Source: Brevundimonas sp. PAMC22021 (lineage in GTDB: Bacteria > Pseudomonadota > Alphaproteobacteria > Caulobacterales > Caulobacteraceae). Taken from it: a stretch of DNA of 64,000 bases. This document shows, piece after piece, positions 30,478 through 39,800 of this stretch; position 1 is the stretch's first letter, and every line of letters starts with the position of its first letter. Position numbers and translations under genes: made by a program. The notes under the pieces are model-generated. The model made no database searches and was not told where the DNA came from. It was given only the letters and a program-made list of their open reading frames with translations. Location of the stretch: positions 1,922,001-1,986,000 of the forward strand of contig NZ_CP080376.1 of assembly GCF_019443405.1 (NCBI RefSeq). The letters are read 5' to 3'.

Positions 30478-31128
30478 ATGGCCATCACCGATCCCGCCGC
30501 CTTCATCACGGCCAACACGCGGCTTCAGCCCGTGCCGCATGCGCCGGAAATTTCCCTGTGGCTGGCGGATGAGGTCACGCCGATCTGGCGGCTGACGGAG
30601 GAGGAACTGGGCGAGATGGGCGTGGCGCCGCCGTTCTGGGCCTTCGCCTGGGCGGGCGGCCAGGCGCTGGCGCGCTATCTGCTGGACCATCCACGGGAAG
30701 TCGCGGGCAAACGGGTGCTGGACTTCGCGGCCGGATCGGGGCTGGTCGGCATAGCCGCCATGAAGGCCGGCGCGGCTTCGGTGCTGTGCGCGGACATCGA
30801 TCCCTTCTGCGAGGCGGCGGTGCAGGCCAACGCCTCGGCCAACGACGTCCGCCTCGACTTCACCGACCGCAACCTGCTGGACGCCGAACCGCCGCAGGTC
30901 GATGTCATCTGCGCCGGCGACATCTGCTACGAGAAGCCGATGACCGAGGCGGTGCTGGCGTGGCTGGCGCGCGCGCGGGCGCGGGGAACGCGGGTGCTGA
31001 TCGGCGATCCGGGCCGCACCTACTTCCCTCGCTCGGGCCTCGACTTCCTGGCGGAATACCGGGTGCCCACCACGCGCGAGCTGGAGGACCAGGAGATCAA
31101 GCGGTCCTCCGTCTGGGTCTTCGCCTAG
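30478..31128 (+). CDS. Class I SAM methyltransferase (ETFB lysine methyltransferase-like)
   Basis: A 216-residue methyltransferase related to the COG3897/METTL20 group. Motif I is LDFAAGSGLVGIAA, an acidic loop (CADIDPF) follows, and the late motif is CAGDICYEKPM. The bacterial relatives methylate lysines of the electron-transfer flavoprotein beta subunit; the substrate here is inferred from the family. The frame extends upstream to 30391 through the divergent regulatory region, but the ATG at 30478 starts the conserved part. The TAG stop lies in a CTAG that may be the target duplication of the IS remnant directly downstream. Confidence 0.8.
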   Translation: MAITDPAAFITANTRLQPVPHAPEISLWLADEVTPIWRLTEEELGEMGVAPPFWAFAWAGGQALARYLLDHPREVAGKRVLDFAAGSGLVGIAAMKAGAASVLCADIDPFCEAAVQANASANDVRLDFTDRNLLDAEPPQVDVICAGDICYEKPMTEAVLAWLARARARGTRVLIGDPGRTYFPRSGLDFLAEYRVPTTRELEDQEIKRSSVWVFA

Positions 31129-31591
31129 GGAAGGCCCCATAAACAGGACTCCCGGCGATCGCGGATTGTGGCTCTCTTCCGTGGAAACAGGAGGACGGAC
31201 ATGGCTTCGGAGTTCTGGCTGACGAATGTGCAGTTCGAGCGGCTTCGGCCGTTGCCGCCGAACATGCCGCGCGGCGCGCCACGGGTGGCTGATCGGCGGG
31301 TGATCTCGGGCATAGTCCATGTGCTGATCAGCGGAAGACGCTATAATTATGCATTTGCGACGCCTGCTGTTGGATCGGGGAACCCGCCGCGTCATCCCAA
31401 ACAGCCCTTGTCGCAAGAACCTCCCCGCCTTCGGCCCGCAAACCGGTAAGCGCCGAAACCGCGTCGAACGCGCCTTCTGCCGCATCAAGGACTTTCGACG
31501 CGTCGCTACCCGATACGACAAACTGGCGTGCACCTACGCCGCCGCAGTCGCTCTCGCCGCCATCACCTCTTTGTGGTTGTGAGTCTAGGGC
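31129..31591 (+). mobile_element. Decayed IS5-family insertion sequence
   Basis: About 460 bp that contains only the two ends of an IS5-type (IS427-like) transposase, with the middle deleted. CTAG occurs on both sides (31125-31128 and 31592-31595) and may be the 4-bp target duplication. Only short terminal similarities (GGCCC and GACTC elements) can be seen, so the exact ends are tentative. Intact relatives are roughly 800 bp. It fills the gap between the methyltransferase and the ATP-grasp gene; I see no other gene there. Confidence 0.65.
31201..31582 (+). pseudogene. IS5-type transposase remnant, internally deleted and frameshifted
   Basis: The first part, from ATG 31201 with AGGAGG upstream, reads like the N-terminus of IS5/IS427 transposases (FWLTNVQFERL, RGAPRVADRRVISGI) up to about 31340. 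From about 31350, in a different frame, the C-terminus appears (LLLDRGTRRVIPN, RNRVERAFCRIKDFRRVATRYDK), including the Glu of the DDE triad. Over 100 residues, including both catalytic Asp, are missing. It cannot encode an active enzyme. Confidence 0.8.
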
Positions 31592-31648
31592 CTAGACGGC
31601 CAGCCCGTCGCCTTATGCAAAACGACCTCGCCGCCGCAGGAGCTGTTC

Positions 31649-32524
31649 ATGACCGAGATCGCCGTCTTCACCCCCGACCCGACCGATCCCTCCTACGCCG
31701 GCCAGTGGCCATCGGTGCTGGAACGGCTGTCTCAGGCGCTCGCAAGAGAGGGTGTGACGGCCGTCCCGACGCCCTGGACCGAGCATGTCGAGGATGCGTC
31801 CGCCCTGCTCGACTACCCGCTGGTGCTGCCGGTGGTGTCCTGGGGCTATCACCGCGATCACGCCCGCTGGCTGCAGGGCTGCGCCGCCTGGGAACGGGCG
31901 GGGGCGCCCTTGGCCAATCCGGCGTCGGTGCTGCGCTGGAACTCGGACAAGACCTATCTGGGCCGGCTGACGGAACGCGACGTGGCCATCCCGCCGACGC
32001 TGTGGCGCACGGACGTGACGCCCTCCGACCTCGACGACGCCTTCGAGCAGACCGGCGCCGAGACCCTGATCGTCAAGCCGACGGTGTCCGGCGGCGCCTG
32101 GCGCACGCTGAAGATCGCGCGGGGCGACACGCCGGCCGATCCGCCGCCCGGATCGGTGATGATCCAGCCCTTCCTGCCGACCATCCAAACCGAGGGCGAG
32201 ACCTCCATGCTGTTCTTCGGCGGTCGCTTCAGCCACGCGGTGAACAAGCGTCCGGCCGCCGGCGACTTCCGCATCCAGGTCCAGTTCAACGGCATCTACA
32301 CGCCGATCGCGCCGCCCGGGGGCGCACTGGCTCTGGCCGAACAGGTGCTGGCCGCCATCGAGGAACCCCTGCTCTACGCGCGCATCGACACCGTGCCCGA
32401 TGGCGACGGCCGCTGGCGTCTGATGGAGGCCGAGCTGATCGAGCCCGACTTCTATCTCGGCCACGACCCCCAGGGCGGCGCAGGCTTCGCCCGCGCGGTG
32501 CGGGAGCGGCTCGAGGCGCTCTAG
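31649..32524 (+). CDS. ATP-grasp ligase-like protein
   Basis: A 291-residue protein with an N-terminal pre-ATP-grasp Rossmann-like domain (about 1-95) and an ATP-grasp fold of the RimK/glutathione-synthetase type: WNSDKTYLGRL, TLIVKPTVSGGAWRT as nucleotide-binding loop, IQPFLPTIQTEGETSMLFF, and the metal-binding end LMEAELIEPDFYL. Such enzymes join a carboxylate to an amine via acyl phosphate; the substrates are unknown. AGGAG is 6 bases before the ATG. Its TAG stop shares the palindromic CTAG at 32521-32524 with the stop of the convergent proA gene. Confidence 0.82.
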   Translation: MTEIAVFTPDPTDPSYAGQWPSVLERLSQALAREGVTAVPTPWTEHVEDASALLDYPLVLPVVSWGYHRDHARWLQGCAAWERAGAPLANPASVLRWNSDKTYLGRLTERDVAIPPTLWRTDVTPSDLDDAFEQTGAETLIVKPTVSGGAWRTLKIARGDTPADPPPGSVMIQPFLPTIQTEGETSMLFFGGRFSHAVNKRPAAGDFRIQVQFNGIYTPIAPPGGALALAEQVLAAIEEPLLYARIDTVPDGDGRWRLMEAELIEPDFYLGHDPQGGAGFARAVRERLEAL

Positions 32525-33774
32525 GGTCGCGTCTGGCCCGTCCCGCGCACCACATATTTGTAGGTCGTCAGCTGCTCGGCCCCCACCGGGCCGCGCGCAT
32601 GCAGCCGGGCGGTGGAGATGCCGATCTCGCCGCCGAAGCCGAACTCGCCCCCATCGGCGAACTGGGTCGAGGCGTTGATCATGACAATGGCGCTGTCGAC
32701 GCGGACCGCGAAGCGCTCGGCGGCCTCGGCGTCGGTCGTGACGATCGCCTCCGTATGCCCCGAGCCATAGGCGCGGATATGCGCGCAGGCGGCGTCGAGG
32801 TCGTCGAGGATCCGCACGGCCAGGATCGGCGCCAGATATTCGGTCGTCCAGTCGCCTAGCGTCGCCGGAGCCATGCCGGCCACCAGCGCCCGCGCCTCCT
32901 CGTCCCCGCGCAGCTCGCATCCGGCCGCCATCAGGTCGGCGGCGACCGGCGGCAGCAGTCGCTCGGCGCCCGCGCGATCCACCAGCAGCGTCTCGGTCGC
33001 GCCGCACACCGACACGCGCCGCATCTTGGCGTTCAGCACCACGGCCCGCGCGACCTCCACGTCCGCCGCCGCATGCAGGTAGGTGTGGCACAGACCCTCC
33101 AGGTGCCCCAGCACCGCGACCCGCGCCTCGTCCTGCACCCGCTGGACCAGGCTCTTGCCGCCGCGCGGGATCAGCAGGTCGATGGCGCCGTCCAGCCCCG
33201 TCAGCATCAGCCCCACCGCCTCGCGGTCGGCGGTCTCGACCAGCTGCACCGCCGCGCGCGGCAAGCCCGCCTCCTCCAGCGCCTCTCCAACCACTGCGGC
33301 GATCGCCAGCGACGACTGCAAGCAGTCCGAGCCGCAGCGCAGGATCGCGGCGTTGCCCGAGCGGATGCACAGCGCCGCCGCGTCGGCCGTGACGTTGGGC
33401 CGGCTTTCATAGATCACGCCCAGCACGCCGATGGGCGTCCTGACCCGCGCGATGTCGAGCCCGTTGGCCGGCGTCCAGCGCGCCATCTCGGCGCCCAGCG
33501 GGTCAGGCTGATCCGCGATCTGCTCGACGGCATGGGCCATGCCTTGAACGCGTGCAGGCGTCAGCGCGAGCCGGTCGATCAGGGCCTCGCTCATGCCCGC
33601 GTCCCGCGCCGCCGTCACGTCGAGGGCGTTGGCCTGCAGAATGCGGTTCTCGGCCTGCCCGATCCGACGCGACAAGGCGTTCAGCGCCCGCGTCCGCGCC
33701 TCGGCCGGGGCTGAGCGAAGGCCGTCCGCCGCCTCTCGCGCCTGGCGGCCCATGACCAGCATCCGATCTTTCAT
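32521..33774 (-). CDS. proA: Gamma-glutamyl phosphate reductase
   Basis: Second step of proline synthesis: NADPH-dependent reduction of gamma-glutamyl phosphate to glutamate semialdehyde. The 417-residue aldehyde-dehydrogenase-fold protein has the catalytic Cys in [12 protein letters not shown], the cofactor region [24 protein letters not shown] and the C-terminal TTYKYVVRG. The start codon overlaps the proB stop as ATGA, so the two are translationally coupled. At its 3' end it overlaps the convergent ATP-grasp gene by 4 bases. Confidence 0.96.
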   Translation of the reverse strand: MKDRMLVMGRQAREAADGLRSAPAEARTRALNALSRRIGQAENRILQANALDVTAARDAGMSEALIDRLALTPARVQGMAHAVEQIADQPDPLGAEMARWTPANGLDIARVRTPIGVLGVIYESRPNVTADAAALCIRSGNAAILRCGSDCLQSSLAIAAVVGEALEEAGLPRAAVQLVETADREAVGLMLTGLDGAIDLLIPRGGKSLVQRVQDEARVAVLGHLEGLCHTYLHAAADVEVARAVVLNAKMRRVSVCGATETLLVDRAGAERLLPPVAADLMAAGCELRGDEEARALVAGMAPATLGDWTTEYLAPILAVRILDDLDAACAHIRAYGSGHTEAIVTTDAEAAERFAVRVDSAIVMINASTQFADGGEFGFGGEIGISTARLHARGPVGAEQLTTYKYVVRGTGQTRP

Positions 33775-34928
33775 CCCGCCTCCAGCACCAGGTCGTCGCG
33801 GTGGATCAGGGCGGCGGGTCCCGGATAGCCGAGCAGGGCCTCGACCTCTTCGCTGCGCCGCCCCACGATCAGGCCGGCCTCGCGCGCCGAATAGGCCGCC
33901 AGACCCACGCCGACACGCGCCCCCGCCGGATCCAGCAGCCGCACGCTGTCGCCCTTGTCGAAAGCGCCCGCCACCATCGTCACCCCGGCCGGCAACAGGC
34001 TGCGCCCGGCCCTCAGCGCCTGCACGGCGCCCTTGTCGAGCGTCAGCTCGCCCGCCGGCTGCACGCTGCCGGCGATCCAGGCCTTGTAGGCGGCCATCGG
34101 CGTGTCCGGCGCCGTTATCAGGGTCGCCAGCGCGCCCTCCCGCAACGCCTTCAGCGGCGACAACGCTTCCCCCGAAGCGATCACCGTGGCGCAGCCGGCG
34201 GCCCTCGCGATGGCGGCGGCCTGAAGCTTGGTCGCCATGCCGCCGGTCCCCACGCCCGTCGCCGCGTTCGGACCTGCCCCCATAGCCATGATCTCGGGCG
34301 TCAGCGCCTCCACCACTGCCAGATGGCGCGCCCCGCGATCGCGGCGGGGATCGGCGGTGTATAGGCCGTCGACGTCGGACAGCAGCACCAACAGGTCTGC
34401 CCGCGCCAGCTGCGCCGTGCGCGCCGCCAGCCGGTCGTTGTCGCCATAGCGGATTTCCTCGGTGGCCACCGTGTCGTTCTCGTTGACCACCGGCAAGACC
34501 CCGTGGCTCAGCAGCGCCTCCAGCGTCGCCCGCCCGTTCAGCCAGCGCCGCCTGCGTTCGGTGTCGTCGCGGGTCAGCAGGATCTGCCCGACCACCAGCC
34601 CGTGCGGCTCCAGCGCGGCCTGCCAGGCCTGCATCAGCAGCGACTGGCCGACCGAAGCCGCCGCCTGCTTGTCGGCCAGCCGCATCGACCCGCCGCCCGG
34701 CAGCCGCGCCCGCCCCAGCGCAATGGAGCCGGAGGAGACCACGATCACCTCGCGCCCTTCATCTCTCAGATGCGCGATGTCCGACGCCAGTCCGTCCAGC
34801 CAGCCCCGCGCAGGCCCGCCGCCGTCGATCAGCAGCGCCGAGCCGACCTTGATCACCACGCGTCGCGCGCGCGCCAGCACATCGGTCGCGCTCGCTCCCT
34901 CGGCGTTCAGCACAGCATCAATATCCAT
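33771..34928 (-). CDS. proB: Glutamate 5-kinase
   Basis: First, committed step of proline synthesis, normally feedback-inhibited by proline. The amino-acid-kinase domain covers about 20-265 ([45 protein letters not shown]) and a PUA domain about 285-375. The length of 385 is normal. The ATG at 34928 was chosen over an in-frame extension to 35015 because it starts the family-like sequence and has GGTGG upstream. It forms the proBA operon. Confidence 0.95.
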   Translation of the reverse strand: MDIDAVLNAEGASATDVLARARRVVIKVGSALLIDGGGPARGWLDGLASDIAHLRDEGREVIVVSSGSIALGRARLPGGGSMRLADKQAAASVGQSLLMQAWQAALEPHGLVVGQILLTRDDTERRRRWLNGRATLEALLSHGVLPVVNENDTVATEEIRYGDNDRLAARTAQLARADLLVLLSDVDGLYTADPRRDRGARHLAVVEALTPEIMAMGAGPNAATGVGTGGMATKLQAAAIARAAGCATVIASGEALSPLKALREGALATLITAPDTPMAAYKAWIAGSVQPAGELTLDKGAVQALRAGRSLLPAGVTMVAGAFDKGDSVRLLDPAGARVGVGLAAYSAREAGLIVGRRSEEVEALLGYPGPAALIHRDDLVLEAG

Positions 34929-35055
34929 GCCGCCACCATAATCACGGCCGTCCCGCCTTGTCTCCGCCGCGCGAGGGCGCCAAGCCGCGATCGGCCCGTC
35001 ACGCGGATGAGACATCCCTCGCCTAGACGGCGCCGACAGTCAGGATTGTTCGCCC

Positions 35056-36720
35056 ATGTTCCCGTCGCGCCGCGCCCTTGCGCTCAGCCTCTCGCTTCTC
35101 GCCACGCCCCTGCCGGCCCTGGCCCAGACCGCACAGCCCGCGCCCGCTGCGCCCAAGCTGATCGTCACCATCGTGGTGGACCAGTTCAGCGCCAACCTGT
35201 TCAACCAGTATCGCAGCCGCTTCACCGGCGGGCTGAAGACCCTGGCCGACCAGGGTCTGGTCCACGCCAACGGCTTCCAGACGCACGGCGTGACCGAGAC
35301 CTGCCCCGGTCACTCCACGGTGCTCAGCGGCATGCATCCGGCGACCACGGGCATTCCGGCCAACGACTGGGTCGATGCAAGAACCGGCCAGGAGGTCTAC
35401 TGCCTGGCCGCGCCCCGGAACACGCTGGCGCATGGGCGAAACACCGACAACGGCCCGGTCGGCCCCGATCAGCTGGAGGTCACGACCCTGGCCGACTGGC
35501 TCAAGGACCAAAGCCCCCAGAGCCGCGTCTTCGCCGTGTCGGGCAAGGACCGGGGCGCCATCAACCTGAACGGCCACAAGGGCGACGGCGCCTACTGGTT
35601 CACCGAAGGCTTCGGCCTGACCACCTATGTCGAGCCGGGTCAGACGGCCGAGGCGCGCCTCGCGCCCGTCGCCGCCTTCAACGCCCGCCTGATCGAAACG
35701 CTGAAGGCCCAGCCGCCGGCCTGGACCTACGCCTTCGAGGACTGCCGCGCGCTGGAAGGCGACTGGACGATCCGCGACGCCGCCTTCCACTCGACCGTGC
35801 CGCCCGCCAACTACGCCCTCGACAGCTCGCCGCAGCTGGACGAGATGACGCTGGAGGCGGCCGAGCATCTTCTGGAGACGCAGGCGCTGGGCCGGCGCGG
35901 CGTCACCGACATGCTGGGCGTCAGCCTGTCAGCCACCGACCGCATCGGCCACGGCTACGGCACGCAAGGCCCGGAGATGTGCGAGCAGATGCATCGCCTC
36001 GACGCCGCCCTGGGCGCCTTCCTGACCAGGCTGTCGGACGTGCCCGGCGGCGCCCTGGTCGTGCTGACCGCCGACCATGGCGGCTCCGACTTCGTGGAGC
36101 GGCTGGCCGCGCGCGGCTATCCGCAGGCGCACCGGGTCGATCCCGAAGGCCTGCGCGGCGTCAACGCCCAGCTGCGCCAGCGTTTCGACCTGTCCGCCGA
36201 TCCCCTGCAGTCCGGCGGCAGCGGCCTGCTGGTCGCGGACGCCGAGCATCGCGCCCTCCCCGAGCCGCTGCGCACCCAGGTGGCCGAGGCGGCCGTGGAG
36301 CTGTTGCGCCGGACCCCGGACTTGGCCTTTGCCGAAACGCGCGAGCGGCTGCTGGCCGAGCCCCTGCCCGCCTCGACCCTGAACCCCGAGATGCTGACGC
36401 TGCGCGAGCGCATGCGCCTGTCCACGGTCGCGGACCGTTCGCCGGACATCGCCTTCGCCTGGGCGCCGAACGCCGTCGCCGGCGGTCGGGTCGGCGGGAC
36501 CATCGCCGGGCACGGCACGCCCTGGGACTATGATCGTCGCGTGCCGATCCTGTTCTGGTGGCCGGGCGCGGCCGGACAGGAGCGCTTCCTGCCGATCCGC
36601 ACCATCGACATCGCCCCGACGCTTGCTCACGTCATGGGCGTCCAGACGCCTCAGCTCGAGGGCCGCTGCATCGACCTGGGCGGCTTCGGAACGGCGCCAT
36701 GCGCGACGCCCGCGCCGTAA
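35056..36720 (+). CDS. Periplasmic alkaline phosphatase, PafA/SPAP-like
   Basis: A 554-residue secreted metalloenzyme with a signal peptide (cleavage after ALAQ, about residue 24). It belongs to the phosphodiesterase/nucleotide-pyrophosphatase superfamily: Zn-binding D42 in VVDQF, nucleophile Thr about 82 in ETCPGHST, TDRIGHGYG, TADHGG and a late His in IAGHGTPWD. This matches the constitutive, phosphate-insensitive PafA group and the Sphingomonas SPAP enzyme rather than PhoA. It is divergent from proB with about 127 bp between starts and seems monocistronic. Confidence 0.85.
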   Translation: MFPSRRALALSLSLLATPLPALAQTAQPAPAAPKLIVTIVVDQFSANLFNQYRSRFTGGLKTLADQGLVHANGFQTHGVTETCPGHSTVLSGMHPATTGIPANDWVDARTGQEVYCLAAPRNTLAHGRNTDNGPVGPDQLEVTTLADWLKDQSPQSRVFAVSGKDRGAINLNGHKGDGAYWFTEGFGLTTYVEPGQTAEARLAPVAAFNARLIETLKAQPPAWTYAFEDCRALEGDWTIRDAAFHSTVPPANYALDSSPQLDEMTLEAAEHLLETQALGRRGVTDMLGVSLSATDRIGHGYGTQGPEMCEQMHRLDAALGAFLTRLSDVPGGALVVLTADHGGSDFVERLAARGYPQAHRVDPEGLRGVNAQLRQRFDLSADPLQSGGSGLLVADAEHRALPEPLRTQVAEAAVELLRRTPDLAFAETRERLLAEPLPASTLNPEMLTLRERMRLSTVADRSPDIAFAWAPNAVAGGRVGGTIAGHGTPWDYDRRVPILFWWPGAAGQERFLPIRTIDIAPTLAHVMGVQTPQLEGRCIDLGGFGTAPCATPAP

Positions 36721-36835
36721 ACTGTTGTTTCCGAGGCGCCGCGCGGACTTACCTCGCGGAAGTTTCGTTGGCAGAAGGCGCCAAGCCTGAACGCCGAACG
36801 CTTGGGGAAGCGGGCGTCAGGATCGAGGATACGCC

Positions 36836-38275
36836 ATGAACAGAGCCCGCCGCGCACGCATCGTCGCCACCCTGGGGCCCGCCAGCCGCGCCCCCGGCAC
36901 GGTCAAGGCCCTGGCCCAGGCCGGCGTGGACGTGTTCCGCCTGAACTTCAGCCACGGCTCGCACGACGATCACGCCGCGGCGCTGAAGGCCGTGCGCGGC
37001 GCCGAAATGGCCTTGCAGCGCCCGCTGGGCGTGCTGGCGGACCTGCAGGGGCCAAAGCTGCGTCTCGGGCGGTTCGCCAATGTCGAGATCGCGGTCAAGC
37101 CGGGCCACACCATGCGCTTCGACCTGGATCCCACGCCGGGCGACGAGACGCGGGTGCAGATGCCGCACCCGGAAATCTTCAAGGCCCTGCGCCCCGGCAT
37201 GCTGCTGCTGCTGGATGACGGCCGCGTGCGTCTGCGCGTGGGCGAGCGCAGCGACGAATGGGCCGACGTCACGGTCGAAAGCGGCACAAAGCTCAGCGAC
37301 CGCAAGGGCGTGGCGGTGCCGGACGCGGTGATCCCCGTCTCGGCCCTGACGCCCAAGGACCGCGAGGACCTGGCCTTTGCCCTGCGGCTGGGCGTCGACT
37401 GGGTCGCCCTGTCGTTCGTGCAGAAGCCGGAAGACATGGCCGAGCTGAAGCAGCTGGTGAAGGGTCAGGCCGCGTGCCTGGCCAAGATCGAAAAGCCCGC
37501 CGCGCTGACCGACCTCGAGGCCATCCTCGACTATTGCGACGGCGTCATGGTCGCGCGCGGCGACCTGGGCGTCGAGATGGACCCCGAGGAGGTGCCGGTC
37601 GCGCAGAAGCTGATCGTGCGCGCCGCCCGCAATCGCGGCGTGCCGGTGATCGTGGCGACGCAGATGCTGGAATCCATGACCAGCGCCCCCGCCCCCACCC
37701 GCGCCGAGGCTACCGACGTCGCCAACGCCGTCTATGAGGGCGCCGACGCCCTGATGCTGTCGGCCGAGACCGCGTCCGGCGACTATCCGCTGGAAGCGGT
37801 CGGCATCATGGATCGCATCATGCAGCGGGTGGAAAAGGATCCGCTGTGGCCCACCCTGATGGCGTCCGAGCACCTCGGCATCGACGAGGACGTGGACGCC
37901 CTGGTCGGCGCGGCGCGAAAGGCGACGGATGCGCCGTCCACCGCCTGCGTGGTCGCCTTCACCACCCTGGGCGGCACGGCCCGGCGGATGTCGCGCGAAC
38001 GCCCCCTGAAGCCCATCCTGGTGCTGACCCCCAATCCGAACACCGCCCGCCGCCTGGCCCTGGTCTGGGGCCTGGAGCCCCGCCTGGGCGAGCAGCCGGA
38101 CTCGCTCGAAGCCGTAACCGACGATGCGGTGAACAGCGCGGTGAAGTTCGGCCTGGCCCAACCGGGTCAGCGCATCCTGATCCTGGCGGGCACGCCCTTC
38201 GGCGCGCCGGGCGCCGCCAACCTGCTGCGCCTGGCCCATGCGCCGCAACCGAAAGCCAAGAAGCCGCGCCGCTGA
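36836..38275 (+). CDS. pyk: Pyruvate kinase
   Basis: Glycolytic enzyme making pyruvate and ATP from PEP. The 479-residue protein carries VATLGPAS, RLNFSHG, the GPKLRLG loop, VALSFVQKPED, the active-site Lys/Glu region ACLAKIEKP, VARGDLGVE, MLESM and AEATDVANAVYEGADALMLSAETA, followed by the C-terminal regulatory domain (about 350-470). The Lys-rich tail (KAKKPRR) is unusual but short. It is followed after 62 bases by an adenine methylase gene. Confidence 0.96.
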   Translation: MNRARRARIVATLGPASRAPGTVKALAQAGVDVFRLNFSHGSHDDHAAALKAVRGAEMALQRPLGVLADLQGPKLRLGRFANVEIAVKPGHTMRFDLDPTPGDETRVQMPHPEIFKALRPGMLLLLDDGRVRLRVGERSDEWADVTVESGTKLSDRKGVAVPDAVIPVSALTPKDREDLAFALRLGVDWVALSFVQKPEDMAELKQLVKGQAACLAKIEKPAALTDLEAILDYCDGVMVARGDLGVEMDPEEVPVAQKLIVRAARNRGVPVIVATQMLESMTSAPAPTRAEATDVANAVYEGADALMLSAETASGDYPLEAVGIMDRIMQRVEKDPLWPTLMASEHLGIDEDVDALVGAARKATDAPSTACVVAFTTLGGTARRMSRERPLKPILVLTPNPNTARRLALVWGLEPRLGEQPDSLEAVTDDAVNSAVKFGLAQPGQRILILAGTPFGAPGAANLLRLAHAPQPKAKKPRR

Positions 38276-38337
38276 CGCGCCCCCTCGTGCAAGGGGCCCC
38301 GTCCGTCCTATGCTGAGGCGGTGACGCGGGGCCGGGC

Positions 38338-39375
38338 ATGATCAAATACATCGGCTCCAAACGGGCGCTGCTGACGCCCCTGACTGCCGCCGTGCGCGCC
38401 GTGCTGCCTGACGGCGGCCAGATCGGCGACCTGTTCTCGGGCACGGCGCGCGTGGGGCATGCGCTGAAGCGGCAGGGCTTCTCCGTCTGGTCCAACGACC
38501 ACAACGCCTATGCCCACGCTCTGGCCACTGTCTATGTCCAGGCCGACCGCGAGCGATGGATCGAATCGGCGGCGCGGCTGCTGCACGAGCTGCGCGCTGT
38601 TCCCCCCGCGCCCGGCTGGTTCACCCGCACCTTTTGCGAGGAGGCGCGCTTCTTTCATCCGGACAACGGCGCCCGCATCGACGCCGTGCGGGAACGCATC
38701 GAGGCGCTGGATCTGGAGCCGGAGCTAAGGGCCATCGCCCTGGTCAGCCTGATGGAAGCCGCCGACCGGGTCGATTCCACCGCCGGCCTGCAGATGGCCT
38801 ATATGAAGCGGTGGGCGCCCCGCGCGCTGAAGCCGCTGGAACTGCGCCTGCCGGAACTTTTGCCCTCGGTCGGCGCCCCCTGCCGGGCGACGCAGGCCGA
38901 CGCTTTGGAGATCGCCGCCGAGATCGAGGCGGATCTCGTCTACCTCGACCCGCCCTACAACCAGCATTCCTATCTGGCCAACTACCACGTCTGGGAAAGC
39001 CTGGTGCTGTGGGACCGTCCCGAGACCTACGGCGTCGCCAACAAGCGCGTGGATGTGCGCACCCGCAAGAGCGCCTTCAACAGCCGTCCCGGCATCGGTC
39101 CGGCGCTGCGTTCGGTGATCGAGCGGCTACGCGCGCCCAACCTCATCGTTTCGTTCAACGACGAGGGGTATCTGAGCCGCGACGACCTGGTCTCCATGCT
39201 GTCCGAACGCGGCCATGTTCAGGTGGTGGAGATCCCCAGACCGCGCTACGTCGGCGCCCGCATCGGCATCCACAATCGGCAGGGCGAGAAGGTCGGGGCG
39301 GTCGGAAGGCTGAACAATGTCGAACATCTGTTCGTCGTCACGCAGCGCGCGGTGAAGTTGTCCATCGCCGCCTGA
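38338..39375 (+). CDS. D12-class DNA adenine N6-methyltransferase (orphan)
   Basis: A 345-residue Dam-like enzyme: N-terminal IKYIGSKRALL (SAM binding), motif I GDLFSGTARVG, and catalytic motif IV DPPY at about 205, followed by NQHSYLANYHVWE. It methylates the N6 of adenine in a short site that cannot be read from sequence. There is no restriction endonuclease next to it, so it is an orphan modification enzyme, possibly regulatory or anti-restriction. In Caulobacterales CcrM is the known cell-cycle methylase; this is a different class. Confidence 0.85.
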   Translation: MIKYIGSKRALLTPLTAAVRAVLPDGGQIGDLFSGTARVGHALKRQGFSVWSNDHNAYAHALATVYVQADRERWIESAARLLHELRAVPPAPGWFTRTFCEEARFFHPDNGARIDAVRERIEALDLEPELRAIALVSLMEAADRVDSTAGLQMAYMKRWAPRALKPLELRLPELLPSVGAPCRATQADALEIAAEIEADLVYLDPPYNQHSYLANYHVWESLVLWDRPETYGVANKRVDVRTRKSAFNSRPGIGPALRSVIERLRAPNLIVSFNDEGYLSRDDLVSMLSERGHVQVVEIPRPRYVGARIGIHNRQGEKVGAVGRLNNVEHLFVVTQRAVKLSIAA

Positions 39376-39439
39376 TTCGTTGATTTTTCTTAAGAAGCGG
39401 GACCGGGAACCGTCCGCCATCGGCCTCGTTAGCAATGGT

Positions 39440-39790
39440 ATGCAACCGCCCGTCGCACGCCCCGATCTTTCTTCCCACACGGAAGACCTCCGTCTGAAGC
39501 GGATGGATGTGGCCCGCGGGCACGAGGCCTATGCCGCGGTCGAAGAGCGGTCCTGGGCCCCGCGCGCAACCGAGATTCCTCGCTCGATCCCGCCGTCGTT
39601 TCAGGATCGCGGCGTCTTCACCCACACGGCCGCCAACTTCGGTCGCCGCGTCGAGGCCGAGCCGGTGATGGTGGAGGAGATCGATGTCGAGCCCCAGCTG
39701 CCGCCCACGCCGCGCTGGATGCTGATGATGGGCGGGGCGGCCATCGCGGCGCTGATGGGCGCGCTCCTCGGCGGCTTCATGCACATCTGA
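39440..39790 (+). CDS. Small C-terminally anchored membrane protein
   Basis: A 116-residue protein of unknown function. The first 90 residues are polar and Pro-rich without an apparent fold. A single TM helix (about 93-112, MLMMGGAAIAALMGALLGGF) sits at the very end, so it is probably tail-anchored. The frame is open back to a TTG at 39380, but the ATG at 39440 seems more natural. It sits between the adenine methylase and the convergent rnhB. Confidence 0.55.
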   Translation: MQPPVARPDLSSHTEDLRLKRMDVARGHEAYAAVEERSWAPRATEIPRSIPPSFQDRGVFTHTAANFGRRVEAEPVMVEEIDVEPQLPPTPRWMLMMGGAAIAALMGALLGGFMHI

Positions 39791-39800
39791 GCCGTTCGGT

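Noticed and set aside
38278..38302. Terminator after pyk
   Set aside because: CCCC...GGGG pairing is present, but it is short, imperfect and without a T tract.
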